64,000 bases of DNA, from positions 104,429,812 to 104,493,811 of the forward strand of contig CM034546.1 in assembly GCA_020055645.1 (NCBI GenBank), given 5' to 3'. A program made the translations under genes and the position numbers. Each line of letters starts with the position of its first letter. Position 1 is the first letter of the stretch. Shown here in pieces: positions 13,701 to 27,019 of the stretch. The notes below the pieces were generated by a model that searched no databases, was not told the DNA's origin, and saw only the letters and a list, made by a program, of their open reading frames with translations. This DNA is from Tomocerus qinae. Taxonomy: Eukaryota > Arthropoda > Collembola > Entomobryomorpha > Tomoceridae.

Positions 13701-14325
13701 GTGAAACATAAAAATTATAATTGACAATTTGAAAAACTCACACATCTAGATCAACACAGTATTCCGGGGGTGAAGATGAATGCATGTAACCATCTTTATC
13801 TTCCCAGATCAAATCTCCTTGAGATGTAAGGTTTCTTACGTCATATTTTCCTGGCAAATAATGGTGCTTTTCTTCATTTTCCTTTGCAAAGGTGATGCGT
13901 ATTTCACCGAAAGAGCAAGTAGGTTGAACATTTCTCACTCTAAAATTGACATCAAAACAAAAATTACATTTTGAAACAATACCTGGTTGCATATGGATAT
14001 GTTTGATTGGTAGTTAGATAAAGATAATATTTCCTTACTTGAATTTCAGAACTTCGGAATCAAAACCTACAAATGTCCAATTTTCATGTGCTGCTATTTT
14101 CTCCTGAAGTTTGTTGCTTAAACTATCAGAATCGAGGGACACTAAAGACGAAGAGCACCTATTAATCACTGTCAATTGTGTATCTTCCAACTTTTCAGTG
14201 ACGCCAGAGTGAAGACACATACCAAAACTGAGAAATAATAGGAAACTTTGTGAAAATCTTGTAAAGTGAAATCGGAAAACTTCATTTCCCCCGCAGATTT
14301 GCGAGTCTGTTTTTTTCTTATGCAT
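10778..14325 (-). CDS. Methuselah-like seven-transmembrane receptor (copy 2)
   Basis: Nine coding exons on the minus strand: 14325-14039, 13939-13742, 13616-13350, 13251-13044, 12908-12686, 12567-12489, 11692-11561, 11461-11243, 11048-10778. They total 1884 bases and encode 627 residues. Every intron has the same position and phase as in the receptor at 1838-6567. The start is MHKKK in both copies. The order is leader, cysteine-rich ectodomain (CVRKCC, WDQLAIVC), then seven membrane segments in exons 5-9. The C-terminal tail is 12 residues longer than in copy 1 (ending NAHTPS). Exons 5 and 6 are almost identical in DNA to copy 1, while the other exons are clearly diverged, which suggests local gene conversion. 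It is a plasma-membrane G-protein-coupled receptor with unknown ligand. Confidence 0.88.
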
Positions 14326-17300
14326 TATGTATTCGTTTCAGGTAGAAGATTATAGGAAAATTCACTGATAATATTATATTTGAAAGTTTTACAGTTAATA
14401 TTATTAAGCGTAATTGTGGTAAATGTTATGTGGGAATAAATTAACATAATACTGGTGGTGAAATCTAAGGTTATCCTAAATGTCTATGCAAAATTTCAGA
14501 TTAAAGTCCGCATGTAGTTCTTGTCCCCAGATTTGTTATAAAATGGATCGAGAGGATGAGAGAAGGAAGATGATAAACGATCAACGACCGAAGAGATGTG
14601 GCTTAGTTCTAAACTGAAACTATGTACTGTACAGTGTGATGCCATGTTGTGCTGTCCATATCCACAGTTCATATTCATATGAGGATGGTTACTGGTTTGA
14701 TTTGGAACATATTGGTTAAAAATTGTATACCAATATACTTATTATAAAAGGAGTAAGGAGATCATCATGGAAAAGAATTCCCCGTATCATGCCATCATGC
14801 GCGGCTCTTTTCTTGTCGTCTCTTTTCGAGCATCAGGCAAAAGGGCATGAATTCAACTTCTTTTCTGGTTAGAATTTGCTCCAGCTTATCTATATCTTTC
14901 AAATTGACTTTGAAATGGTAGTAGAACTTGGAAGAACCTTTAAGTAGAAAGATATGACATGTACTATGTATAGATGTATGAACATTTTATTATTTGTTAA
15001 CTGCCAACACACTCCATTATCAAATGAAATCTGATTTATTTATGCACAATATGTCATGTAGGCGGGTGTGCTGTCTCTGTCTACATTTAATTTCCTCTCT
15101 GCTTCAAGTATAATACTATACATAGACAGGAACGTATCTTGAAATTTGACCAAGGGGGGACAAATTAAAATATATTGGTAAAATTATGACATTTGCCATG
15201 AAGCGCCAAAATTTATGGATTTTTAACCTTTTTTGATAAAAATTAATCCTCTTTTACTGAGAACTCAAGAGGGCCAGTGACCCCCCTTTAAATACGTGCC
15301 TGTACATGGAAGTATGCAATGCACCCCTTCATTTTTTATTTACACATTATATTTACACATTTTTGCTTATCTAAGGAAAGAATACAGATTGAATTGATTT
15401 TCTTGTATACCTACTTCATTACTATTCGTTGAAAACCCTTATTAAGTTGCGAAATCCAATAAATCGAGACGAAAAATTGGTTTTCCTCATACTATTACAA
15501 GCAACTGTCATTTAAATTTCAAAACGTCTGATAGACTGGCTGATAATTTCCATAAGCAAAAAATGCCTTCATTTATCAACAAAATCTATTTCAATAAATG
15601 GTACAAGTGCAAAAAAGTTTCTTTTTTGGTTCTTTTTTGTGAAAAAATGCTTTGTAATAGTGTTTTTCTTACTAGTACAACGATTGCTTCATGATGTTCT
15701 GATAAAATACTATCACTTAAATATTTGTATGATATATTCATCTAAGAACCTTGCATTCTCTGCATTTCCATGCTCTCATACATTTTGCATTGCAAATAGG
15801 AACACAAATGCAACATGGCCGCCTTAGACATGGCTTGCTAAAGATTTTTCTGATAGCTTATCGCACCTAAAGTCGGCTTTTCTACTTCTTTGAATATTTA
15901 GCGTGAAAAGACAAAAGACTTAATTTTTTTCGAGCCCATGTTCTTTTTAGGCATTTTTATACATCTGCAAGAACAATTGTAGTTGTCAACTTATGCTGAA
16001 ACAGCTTGTTATAGTAAAATCTGTATCACATCAATCTATCTTGAGCAAGTTTGTCAGAACATGGCACTGGCACATGGCATTCTTAATTGTGGATGCTTCT
16101 GACATGTGACAATCGTGATTTATAGCTTATTGGAATTGGAAATGTTGTATTTAGGAATTGGAAGCATTGTTGAATATTTACATGAGATCTGCATATCGCG
16201 AGATCTGTATTAGGTATTCCTGAGAAGAAGATTCCATGTTTATGTAATGGACAAATTACAATAGCTTCCTTTCAGTCTGGTTCATTTTATTAGCTTAGAT
16301 AATCACCAATCTCGTGGACTGTCTTCTGGTGTCAAGGATGAATTTAAGAATATATTTAATTTACGAAAAAAAGAAGATAGTATTGGGCAACCCGACAAAC
16401 CTCCCTAAATAAAAATGTATTTATTTCGTCTGTTGTTCTGTTAAAATATTATAGAATTTCATTTTGCGCACAGGTTCACCTACCAATAATACTGTTATTG
16501 CAGAAATGCGCATTTAGCAACTGTTATTTTTACTTTTATATGCTAATAATTTAAATAAACCTTGCCTACCTGTGTAAACATTCGCCTTTTGAGACAAAAC
16601 ATACCCTTTATTCGAATTTCTATGTCATGGTCATGTCCCATTGTGGGCAACTAGATGCGCATCAAGACAAAATTGCAAAAAATTGAACAAAGCAGATACT
16701 AGTTAAAAAACGAGTCTACATTCTGTTGCGTAATCCTTTGTCCTTTTTGATGGATGCTGTGCTGCGTAATAAATAATCATCTAATGCATATTTCATAAAT
16801 ATCAGATTATTTAATATAGTAATGATTACTCGGTAAATAGTACCTACTATATATCATTACCCACCTACGCGTTTAGGTAATTTTTCATTTTTTTAGTGTA
16901 CCTATACTGAGGATATTATATGGACATGAATAATTTGTATGTAGCAATTCACGGTGTTATGCATTATAGATTGGGATAAACATTTATATAGCAGTTTAAA
17001 AAAGAAGCCGCTTTAGTATATTCATCTGCCTGCTTGTATTGCTTGTTTTCTATAAGTTTTGATGTGTCATTCCTAATCAAGTTTGACTTGTAAATAATAT
17101 CCTGCTTAAGTTGGGATTGGGACTTGGAAACTGACAAATGAGTGAATATGCTATGATTATCTAACAGAAAAGTTCTTTATAAAGTCAACAACTATGCTTT
17201 CATCAATCATGAATTAAGCAAATAAGGTTTATGTTGTTACCTACATAATTGACTTATAATGTTATAATTACCACAAATAGAACTATCATGTAGATACCAA

Positions 17301-19324
17301 TGTATAATGTAGCGTCCTATGTTACTGTCAGTGTCACGTCAATTCTAAATTCAATGACTCTTTACAAGGACTTTAGTAAGAACAGTCTTCTTCCACAGAT
17401 TTTGCAACGTGTCTCTAAGGACGTAATTTTGAGACGCAATCAATAATTGTAACGTTGTCAGCACTCATCAGACTATAAATTAACGAGGCAGAGCTTAATA
17501 ATTATCAATAGGAGTAGGTACCAATACCAAGTACAGTAACACAAGTAAGTCTTTACACAACTATTACACAAACAGTGGGAAATTCACAGAGTCTTAAGAT
17601 TCCTTGACTTTAGTATGTCCAGCATGTCAATCAGACAGCGAGCGACGACCGACCTTAATGAGTCACGGACAAATTCAGTGCAAACTGATGAGTAGTACAA
17701 GAAATATGTTACTACATACATTAAATGTACAGTTGGTTATTGTATTCGAATCATGCATGGACTCACAGATTTCCCTACCCATTTCATATCTGATGCCAAC
17801 ATTAGTCCAGTTATCCAGTTTGATTGCAAATAAACAAAAAAATACCCCATCTGCCAATATGAACTAATTCCTGAGCGATTTCTGCCCAATCCCATTCCAG
17901 GGTCATGATATGCAAATGGTATCTATAAATAAATGTATTTGTAAGTAAATGAATTACACTGTCTCTTCCAACCTTCTATCCAGCTGTACAATTATTCCAC
18001 TAGCACCTTTACTTCTACTGGCACAGTCCGCATAAAATTGTGGCTACTTCTACATGGAATATATATAGCAATATCGATATGCGCAGTATTTATGAATAAA
18101 TTATAATACACATTTATTGGATTTTACATTCCATTTTCCTTGTCACATAGACTCTGCTGTTGCTTGTTAACACAGTAGTGGTGTTGTATAATCAGAGACA
18201 CAAGCATACAACTTGGTGACTACATTTGTTAGCTTATTCAGCATTAGTTTCCCTAAAGCCCGATTTGCATTGCATGTATCACGAAATATCATCCACAAAT
18301 CACGTATGCTGATATACATACATGTACATTTAATTCTAATCCGGTAATCAATGTGAGTATGTCTAATTGCTAGTTCGACAAGCTAAAGGCAAGTCAATCA
18401 ATATATTAGGTTCAATCGTTAAAGACAACCGCAACCCTGAACCCACTACGACTATAAAGAAAAGGTCATGATTTAATAATAGTAGTATAAAGTATGAACT
18501 AGTGTAGGAATGCAAAATTGTGTATGGAATAGGTCTGCAGAGGGTTGGTAATGGCTCTCTACTAGAAGTAAATCACAATCAATTAAAAGCTCAGTATTTC
18601 TTATGGCCATGGCAGAAGCTTCATTCATTCAGGTCTAGATGTATCAAAACAGCTTGGTCATTAAGTATTTAACATAAATATCGTAAATTGTACATTAAGT
18701 ATAAGATCCAGTAATATTTAATACATAAGATTACCTAATAAGTAATTCATAAGCTACTTGAATCTTGGTTGATCAAACAACAATCATACCGCTGTTAAAG
18801 ATTAAGCAATTACCCAGTCGCTCCGTCGTAAGTCACTCGTACTTTTCACAGACACTCTCTCAGCTGTTATTCCTCCAGTTTAGGTTCCCATTTAATCAAA
18901 TAGACATCAAAACAAAACCAAATCAACCAAATAGTAACGCTCAATAAACTTGTCAGGATTTCGATAAAGTTGGCCGATAAAATTTATCATTTTTAACAAG
19001 TAGAATGCATGGAGACATTTTAATATTAACACAGACGTGTTTATCTTTTGGCCACAGTCATGCTCCATGCTTATGCATATTTTCATGTAATAAATCCTAA
19101 ATGCTCGCAATTTACTCCTGTAAACTCATTTTGACATGCAGAACTTTTATTGGATTATTATGACAGCTGGATCATTTACAGCATGAATGGATCAATGCAT
19201 TTGCTACTGGTGAATAGAAGAGGTCGAAACAAGCATATTAAATATCATAGGTTGTTTACTACGTAAGAATTTTTCTGGAATTCATCTGCCAAAGAGCAAT
19301 TTTTTTCAAGAAAATCACTCTTTT
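14326..19324. other. Intergenic region upstream of receptor copy 2
   Basis: No gene is supported. The part from 14326 to about 16290 matches the region upstream of receptor copy 1. A small hAT-type MITE lies at 15127-15302. From 16.3 to 19.3 kb the sequence is AT-rich; its open frames are short and have no splice partners. Confidence 0.55.
15119..15310. mobile_element. Small hAT-like MITE (176 bp)
   Basis: The element runs from CAGGAACGTAT at 15127 to the reverse-complementary ATACGTGCCTG at 15302, with G-runs just inside both ends. The flanks are TACATAGA (15119-15126) and TACATGGA (15303-15310), an 8-bp duplication with one mismatch. It has no coding capacity. Confidence 0.55.
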
Positions 19325-22300
19325 TCAATACAGCGTATTGGACTTTTGAGTGCTGTTTCTTTTGAATATTCCTTGCTTCCAGAAAGCACGAAGGAATTTC
19401 TGCTTTAGTTGTCGACGAGTATGAGGTTTCCACACAAACATTACAAACACTGCAACTCCTTGCAGAGAATTCAGAATATCTGTAACAATGAATATGCGGC
19501 TTATTTTCTCATCCACTTGAAGTATCTCTGCCATCCAGGAAATCAACTCAAATATCCACAAAACTCCCATCACGAAAAACAGCCGAGTAAATAGTTTAAA
19601 CCTATGAATTGATTCAATTTTTAAAGAAATTTTGTCATGATTGGAAGAAATTATCACAATAATGTTATAACATCACCTTTCCCTGTCGTAATCTCCAGCA
19701 GTGCTATTACAATTGGCTACTTTTGTTTCTTTCTGCCTTTCTCGAAGACAAGCAGCCGTACAGAAAAAGAAAATGAGATTCACCACCAGAAGAGTTCCCA
19801 CTGGAAAATAAAAATAGTAAAGCTGGGCCATTTTATCGTACAAGTTTAATGTACACGCATCCTCTCCGATTTTGGACCTGGGTAGCACTGATTGTATCTC
19901 AGGGTGTTCTCTAAAAATATCTGAATTAGTTCATCTAGACACTTTACCTTAGTACATACTCAGATTTTTTGCATTGGTCTTACCGATACTCCCTATCTAT
20001 TATAACAGCCGTAGCTACAATAGCCGCCGGGATGCCAACACAAATCAATGCGAAACATAAAAATTTACGTTTTCCCTTTCGTTTTCCCAGATTGGTTTTC
20101 ATTGGGCATGCTCTAAAATACATTTTCATTAGTAATTTTGCTGATATTTTCAATTACATTTTACGACAAACCTGAATATTAGATAAAGGTCAATGTTCAT
20201 GCACGTTAGCCAAAAGAATACGCTCAAAAAAGACGCCAGAATGGTGTAGCCTATTAAGAATTCCAATAAATGTAATTTGTCATCATTTTACACGTATTTA
20301 AATACGCATTAAAGTTAGATATTATTTAGAATACCAATAGCACGACATAGATGAACGGAAAAGTCAAATACTTCCTGCGTCCACAACTGGACAACTGCAA
20401 GGAAAGTAAATGCAATAAATAAGGAAACAGTGTAAGAAAACTGTAACCATCCTGGCAGACCATGATCTTTCCATAGAATCAGGTATATCACGGCTGTGAC
20501 CAGAAGGAAAAATGACGAAATCAACTTAAGGGTTGGAAATACAAAGAAACGCCAATTCTGAAAACAGAAATTCATTCATCAACACATTTTTACTTCACCG
20601 ATTACTTCAATCGGATATATCAATAGATGGTAAACAATGACGTAACCATTTCTTAGAAATGATTTATATTAAGAACTGTTAATTACATAATAAATATCTA
20701 AAGAGATGTAAAGTAATTGAGACTCATAACCATAACTTTATCTTCATGCATGAAGACTTTTGTGTGATAACTGAAAGATGTTTACAATGTTGCTTACAAT
20801 GAAAAAGATACGTAGGTAGTTCTGAAAAATGTTTTGACAGTATAGTGAAAGGAGTCTTCACTGTCTCAACTTAGTCTTAGGACTCGAAATAAATTATGTT
20901 GTAACACGATGACATAATGAATTAGTATGTATAGTATTCGCTTGTAAGAACGTATAATAAGGTATATTCAGTAATATATTATAATCTAAGAGCAGAATCT
21001 TACTGACCCATGGTAATATTAAAACTGCTAATTTGTCTGAAAGCCTATTGGATTCCAAGACTCCATCGTCAGCTTCTTCCTCCCCGTCAGGAAAACAAAC
21101 GAAAGCATATTGATGAGATTCTAAGTAGGACTTAAGAGAGTTTAACAAACTGACGTTTGCTTTTGTCTCCTTGATGTTGATGAAGGATTTTGCTAATCGG
21201 TACATAATATTTTCTTGCTCATCAACACTAAGAGCTCCATCAACACAAAATTCATCTGGAGTTAAAATATGAAAACGTCCGTCCCCTCTGTCTACAGCTA
21301 GATCGCCGGATGTTAGTAAATAAAAGCTAAACGAATTTCATTTTCATTAAATTCTATATTTAATATGATTTATAGCGATCTCATTAAGATTATGGAATGA
21401 TAGATAATACTACCTCTTTTCTTTAAAACTTATATCGTATTGTGAACCATTTAGACAATTTGGGGCTCCTATTTTCAAGAAACTTTTTTTAATTCGCGAA
21501 TTGGTAGATCTGATTGGTCTTGGTAGTATCTCCTGGTCAATTTCGTTTTCAGCAGCTGTTGAATTACTCTTTGATTCAGATAAAACCATATCGTACACAA
21601 TTGGAACCCAGACTTGCTCTTTGGTACTGGCTGAAACGCATTCAAAAGTTTCCACATCAATTACTTGATGAGGTAAGCAGCATTTTCTGAAGCAAAAGCT
21701 GTCTTTATTGCATTCTGCTTGACAGACTTCCACCACGTACGACCTGTCAAGCGTCCTGTAAATATTTTGATTAGCTATCAATCACAACTTATACATGTGT
21801 TTTTAATTTTTTTTAAATCCACAAATTGCTTAATATGCAATGTCTATATATTTTATGATAACATGTTTTCATCTTTTCCTTACCAGTCGATACAAAAGTT
21901 TTCTTTCTTAATAAACACCAGCTTCCCATCCTTATCCTTTAATCTTAGCTGCCCCTCCAAACTGATATTTACAGGTAACTGATTCCCTTTTAAATGAAAC
22001 ACATTGCAGTTTTGCGGACGTTGTGTTCTCCCTCTTTAGAAAAACCAAAAACAAATGCAGATCCAGGCAACATTTACTGATATTATTAGCAGATGGATTT
22101 ATTATAACATATTGTACTAACAATGAAAACAATACCTGCTTGTCCTAATAGTTGCCCCTGTATAAGATGATGAGCTTAATCTGCGATCTTTAACTAACAT
22201 TGCATTAGATGAAATTTTCCATTTGGAAAAACTCGTGGAATTATTTTTCTCGCTTAAATCGGGGACACATTGAAAGTTGTCTAAAGCATGTCCATAATTA

Positions 22301-22446
22301 CAACACTTGTTTACAACCACAGTGAAATCTTTAGCACTAATTTCTGCTATATGCCCTAACATGTAAATTACTAAAATTTTCAACCATATTTTGTTCACAG
22401 TTTTTAAATTGAAGGTAATTCTGAACTTTAATGGAATGATTTCCAT
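19325..22446 (-). CDS. Methuselah-like seven-transmembrane receptor (copy 3, diverged)
   Basis: Nine coding exons on the minus strand: 22446-22136, 22033-21884, 21755-21414, 21326-21008, 20557-20335, 20250-20172, 20112-19984, 19910-19677, 19601-19325. They total 2064 bases and encode 687 residues. The exon count and all intron phases match the two neighbours, although the protein is much diverged. Residues 20-35 form a hydrophobic leader, followed by VVNKCC, typical of the family's first strand. The ectodomain has CFRKCC near residue 170 and an insert-rich third part (EFCVDGALSV). Membrane segments lie in exons 5-9, including FFVMGVLWIFELISWM and GVAVFVMFVWKP. The C-terminal tail is basic. 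The exon 4 donor is GTCAGT, weaker than the others but required by frame. It is probably a surface receptor; ligand unknown. Confidence 0.85.
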
Positions 22447-24276
22447 TCTAATTCACAAAAACCTAGTAAAACTTTTCGCAAAGTTTTCTCATTGCTCGTT
22501 AATGGAAATGGAAGCTTGTTTTTATCAAATAGCACAAACTCAATAGCTATTGAACTTGTTTTTTTTTCCTTGTGAATTTCACAAACGGAGGCGTATATTC
22601 TTATTCGTAGGTCAATTGTGTTGCAAATATAGCACTTGAACTATTTACAGAATGAAACGCACTTTTAAACGTGGTAGGGTAGGTACGAACATTTTTTTAT
22701 TTTTGTAGAATTTTATCCTGCTTAGTTCTTGGCAATAACTGCAACTGCGTTTCGTCCTTTTCCCTATCCTTTAGCCAATGCAATGCAATGTCTACAGAGC
22801 AAAATTATTTATTACGTTTACATTACAAATGACGGATTCTCGATAAATACCAACATTTGTGTACGAACACAATTCGGCTCTATGGACTGGTTCTTTTCAT
22901 GTTGTTTTCAATTTCTAAAACGTTACCTTACTACTATTTGTTATGAACTGAGCCATTTTCTGTGACAGAAAAATTTGTTTCGGGGGAAGGGATGCGGAAA
23001 CTGAATCATTACGATTGAGACTGTCCTACAAAATGGTATTACGACTGCTATGTTGACAATGTAGCAGGATTGATTAGCACATGTCATAGGCTAAGAAAAT
23101 TCACCAAAACTTCTCAATTAAACAAAAAAGATGAATAAATAAAATTTTATACATTACACCAAAAATGCTGAAATAATACAGATTTATTTCGAAGTTATTC
23201 AACTTCTGTATCACATTTATCTTCAATATTACATCCATTGACCAGAGAAGCTGTTAGTCTGATTACAAAACTCACCCATGACATATAGTTAAGTAGCAGC
23301 TATTAATCTCTTAGGGAAATGGTATTTCAATTAAATTAAGTCACAATTTTAACTTGAGCGTGTCTTCTCTCCCGAACCATCAAAGAGACAGATGACACGC
23401 ATGCTACATAAAATGTGTTAGTCACAAAGTAAATAAAACATGTATTTAATTACTCAAACATGCAATCCAACCTTCAAGTAACCCAATTACTACTACCGAA
23501 TAATCTACTCTTATGAATGAATTTCACACGACTAGTCAAATGACTTGCTCTATGCGGTAATATTTTCCACGTAACAAGGCGTATGTAATTAATGCCCAAA
23601 GAAAATTCTTGTAGTAATACTACCTCTGTAAATGCTCCGGTACGGAAGATAGCATCAAGTGAATTCATTGAGCATTCTTTAAAAGGGCATCTGATAAAAT
23701 GAGAGTGTATGAACTCTTAATTACTGCTAGCTACCTAATAGCAATTATAATAATTTAGGATATACATAATAGTACCTAATTGTTTGATAGCTACACGCTC
23801 CAATTACCATTAGATGTACTTTTAATCTCATGACCATAATACGACAGATGGCTACTTTCGCATAATGTCCTTTTCCTGTAAAAACGATACCTTTCCATAT
23901 TTTCCAATCGATTGGTTGTTTTAGACATGCCCAACTAATTAAACTCATCCAGGTTTTCTAACATTACAATTTTGATGCATTAATATCAATAGAAATACAT
24001 GGTAAAATCCAAACACATCATAATCATGAATTAATGCGTGACGACTAAACGGAACTTGTTAATTCCAACTAGCTAACCTCAAATCATGCTGTCAAATGAG
24101 ATGTTTTATATTGTGATAGTAAAACACATATCATACACGGATGGTCTTTAATGTGGCTACAATTATAACTCAGGCAGACAAATAATTTATGTTGGTAGTT
24201 AAAAAAGTATTATACATCAATAAATGTTAATGTACACAACAAAATAAATAAACTGTTTAGCAAGTTGTATAGACTT
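22447..24276. other. Intergenic, nothing recognised
   Basis: AT-rich sequence between the third receptor gene and the crystallin-like gene, both on the minus strand. It should hold the receptor promoter. No coding exon, RNA gene or repeat family is recognised. Confidence 0.5.
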
Positions 24277-25676
24277 CTATTTCGTCAAGCGGAAAAGCCA
24301 TTGCTGGTTGGCAGCTCGATACACACAAGGAACAGGAACAATCTCATCCTTTTTCCTAATTAATACACAAATAGTTATTGTCTTAACCTGACATTGTAAA
24401 AAAGTCTTGTAAAATAAGTTTTTACCCTTTATCCGTAGCCGTAGCTAAACATTTTTTAGTTCGAGCTTCCTTAATTACATATTTCCAGTCATCAACACTC
24501 TCGATTAAAAATGCAGGCTTTTCGAATTTCAATTTGCCCAATCGTTGTAAATCTTTAACATTGTAAATTATAGGTTTTTCAGAAAAAGACGGATGATCCA
24601 CGGGTTGTAACTCGTAAAGAAACTCAGACCCCTGTACGACAATCCAATAATATACTTATGCTTTACTAAACAGGATATGGAGGTAATTATGCAATATTTA
24701 AAGACTAATGAATGATAAGGCAATGCATTTACCGCTACGAATCCAATGTCCCAATGTTGGGCTTTAAGATTTGCCCAGTATTTTGAGTAGACTCTTGAAT
24801 ACAAGTCGCTGTCTTCTACCACAGTTAACATCTATTCAAAATCATAAAAACAGCAATATTATATAATGCAATTTTTTTTTACTGAAAGGTTAAAATTGTT
24901 TTTGCAATAAGCTAAAAAAAACTACAGGATAATAAGTCATAATGATATCATTATGCAATGTCCGTCAAAAACGGAGAGTATTTACATACACAACATAAAT
25001 AACCACATTTAATTTTCTTGCCTTGTTATCTCCGAGATTTTGAATGACGTATCTTCCGGCTTCAACTGGCACATGAAAGTATAAAAAGATAATTTGTCAA
25101 AAAGGTTGTAGTAAATGCCATAATAAATTATGACACAATCGTAAATGATTGTAAGAGTAAGAGTGTATCACTTACAATGACGCACGGTCGTGGATTTGTG
25201 TAATACAAATGTAAATAAAAATGGACTTTACTTACTTTGTAAGGAGCAAGGGCTAAGAGAGCTAATAACGTCATTAAAGCCGAGATCCTTTAGGTTATCT
25301 TGATAATCAGCATGGTACTGAGACCTAAATGTTACGTATTTTCCTTTGCAGTCTGCATGTTCAAAAAATTTGATGCAAATACTGTCGTAGATATTAATAG
25401 ATGATGCCCTGTCATGCCAATCCTGTGGCATATTTGTGCAGTTTTGTATATTCATGTAAATTTCCTCTCCTGAAACCAATACATGGATGGAAATGATAAA
25501 TCAACAAAATAAAAGTTTTAGATCTACTTTCTAAATAAAAATAATTTTACTGTAATTTCCTCCCGACCTCGTTTATTAAAGTTGTCATATACAGTGACTT
25601 CTACTCCAGTGACACTCACAGTACAAAAAAGATGTATCACAGAAAAGATAAATGCTGAAAATACTTTTGGTTTCAT
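24277..25676 (-). CDS. Secreted protein with beta/gamma-crystallin-like domain
   Basis: Proposed exons on the minus strand: 25676-25568, 25469-25236, 25065-24992, 24831-24733, 24631-24426, 24355-24277, giving 266 residues. The start is chosen at MKPK because it opens a clear signal peptide (FSAFIFSVIHLFCTVSVTG). Residues 25-115 look like a beta/gamma-crystallin unit: strand VEVTVYDNF, then FFEHADCKGKYVTF with the usual aromatic-x-G turn. The C-terminal 150 residues are unfamiliar, ending in NQQWLFRLTK, reminiscent of beta-trefoil lectin repeats but too short to claim. The first junction is uncertain. Frame requires the unusual donor GTCGGG at 25567. A better donor at 25550 (GTAAAA) is out of frame with the next exon, and a short block (GAGGAAATTACA-like) is repeated on both sides of the intron. 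Function unknown; extracellular by its leader. Confidence 0.6.
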
Positions 25677-27019
25677 TTTGACTTTTGATGCTAAAGAAAA
25701 GTAAATTTCTTCCAAGTGCAAAGTGCAAGCAGACAAACTCACTGCCAGTATTAAAACTGAGATTGACGTTAGTATCACCAGATTCTTTAGCTCTCACTTA
25801 TTTTTGCGTTTTCCCTTCACTCCATCTCAAATCAAGTTTTCCAACCCTTTCAGAAGATCTTGCATGGCTATTCATGACAATTTCTGAGAATAAGAACATA
25901 GTACAACATGCAGTGCAAAGTGCAACAGACTCTCAACAATCACGCTATTCAATACTTACAGTAAAGAACATCAGGAGTTGAGGTACACATTTGATCATTA
26001 AACCAGTTGGTCAGTAGGTTTTGGTGGTACGAAGAGGGTAAGAATTTGGGAAATGAGACTTCCAATGTAGATCTTGAACCAAACACATGTAACTTTAATT
26101 AATGCATGAACATTGTTTATGCCAATATTCGTGTCACATCAGCTAGGATATGCACTACGCAAGTTTGTTTGCAATCAATTGTAATTGTATAGTAGTTACG
26201 TGCATCGAGTACGTCTAAGAGTATGAAACTAAAAACTTGTACGTTTTAAATATAAATCCAGTTTTTACTGTTCTCCACTCTTTTGTGCTACAACTACTTG
26301 AGACAGATTTAAGAAATACATCTGCAAGACTTATGATGCACATACTTACATATATATTACCTACATGTTTGACGTTCCTATTACATTATATACTCATAAG
26401 TACACTATAAATGCATATTAATTGCCAATTCATTTTTCACTCCATATCATTCAAAGACAAGTATCTAAGACCGGATTGACAATGGAAGTAGGTTAAACAA
26501 CAGCAACTAAGAATCAATGAAGTTAACTCAAAGAATCGATTGCCTTTTGCACCCAATCCACTGATTGCAGTTTGTACTTCACTTACAACTTTCATCATGA
26601 AATAGACATACATATCGCTAATTTTAAATAAACAAAAATAAATCAGTAACTGTCTCTTACTGTAGTTATGCTCCTACATAAATGAGTTTAGTATTGCAAT
26701 TATTGCAATATTTAATATTATGCTGATAACGTTTAGTGACCTGGATCAACCAATGATGAAAACAAAAATACTACATATTTACTAAGGCGGATGGATTTTT
26801 AGTCAGGTACGAAATAATAAAGCCATAATATGTACTACATGCATGAGATGGTAATAGCAATTCTATTCTAGCAATTGATAGACATTCCTTTTGGCTATGG
26901 ACGTTCATGGAAGAGTACACTAGATTACTGATTAAGATGATCAAAAGGACAAAACTTGCATTAAATATCAATAATGCAAATGGTTTTAAAAATTGTACTT
27001 TACTATTATATCAAGTTTA
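25677..27019. other. Intergenic, nothing recognised
   Basis: AT-rich non-coding DNA between the crystallin-like gene and the fold-back MITE. Nothing recognisable on either strand. Confidence 0.5.

Noticed and set aside
17604-17867. 87-residue + frame in the 16-19 kb gap
   Set aside because: No domain, no splice signals in phase, and overlapped by an equal minus frame; background.
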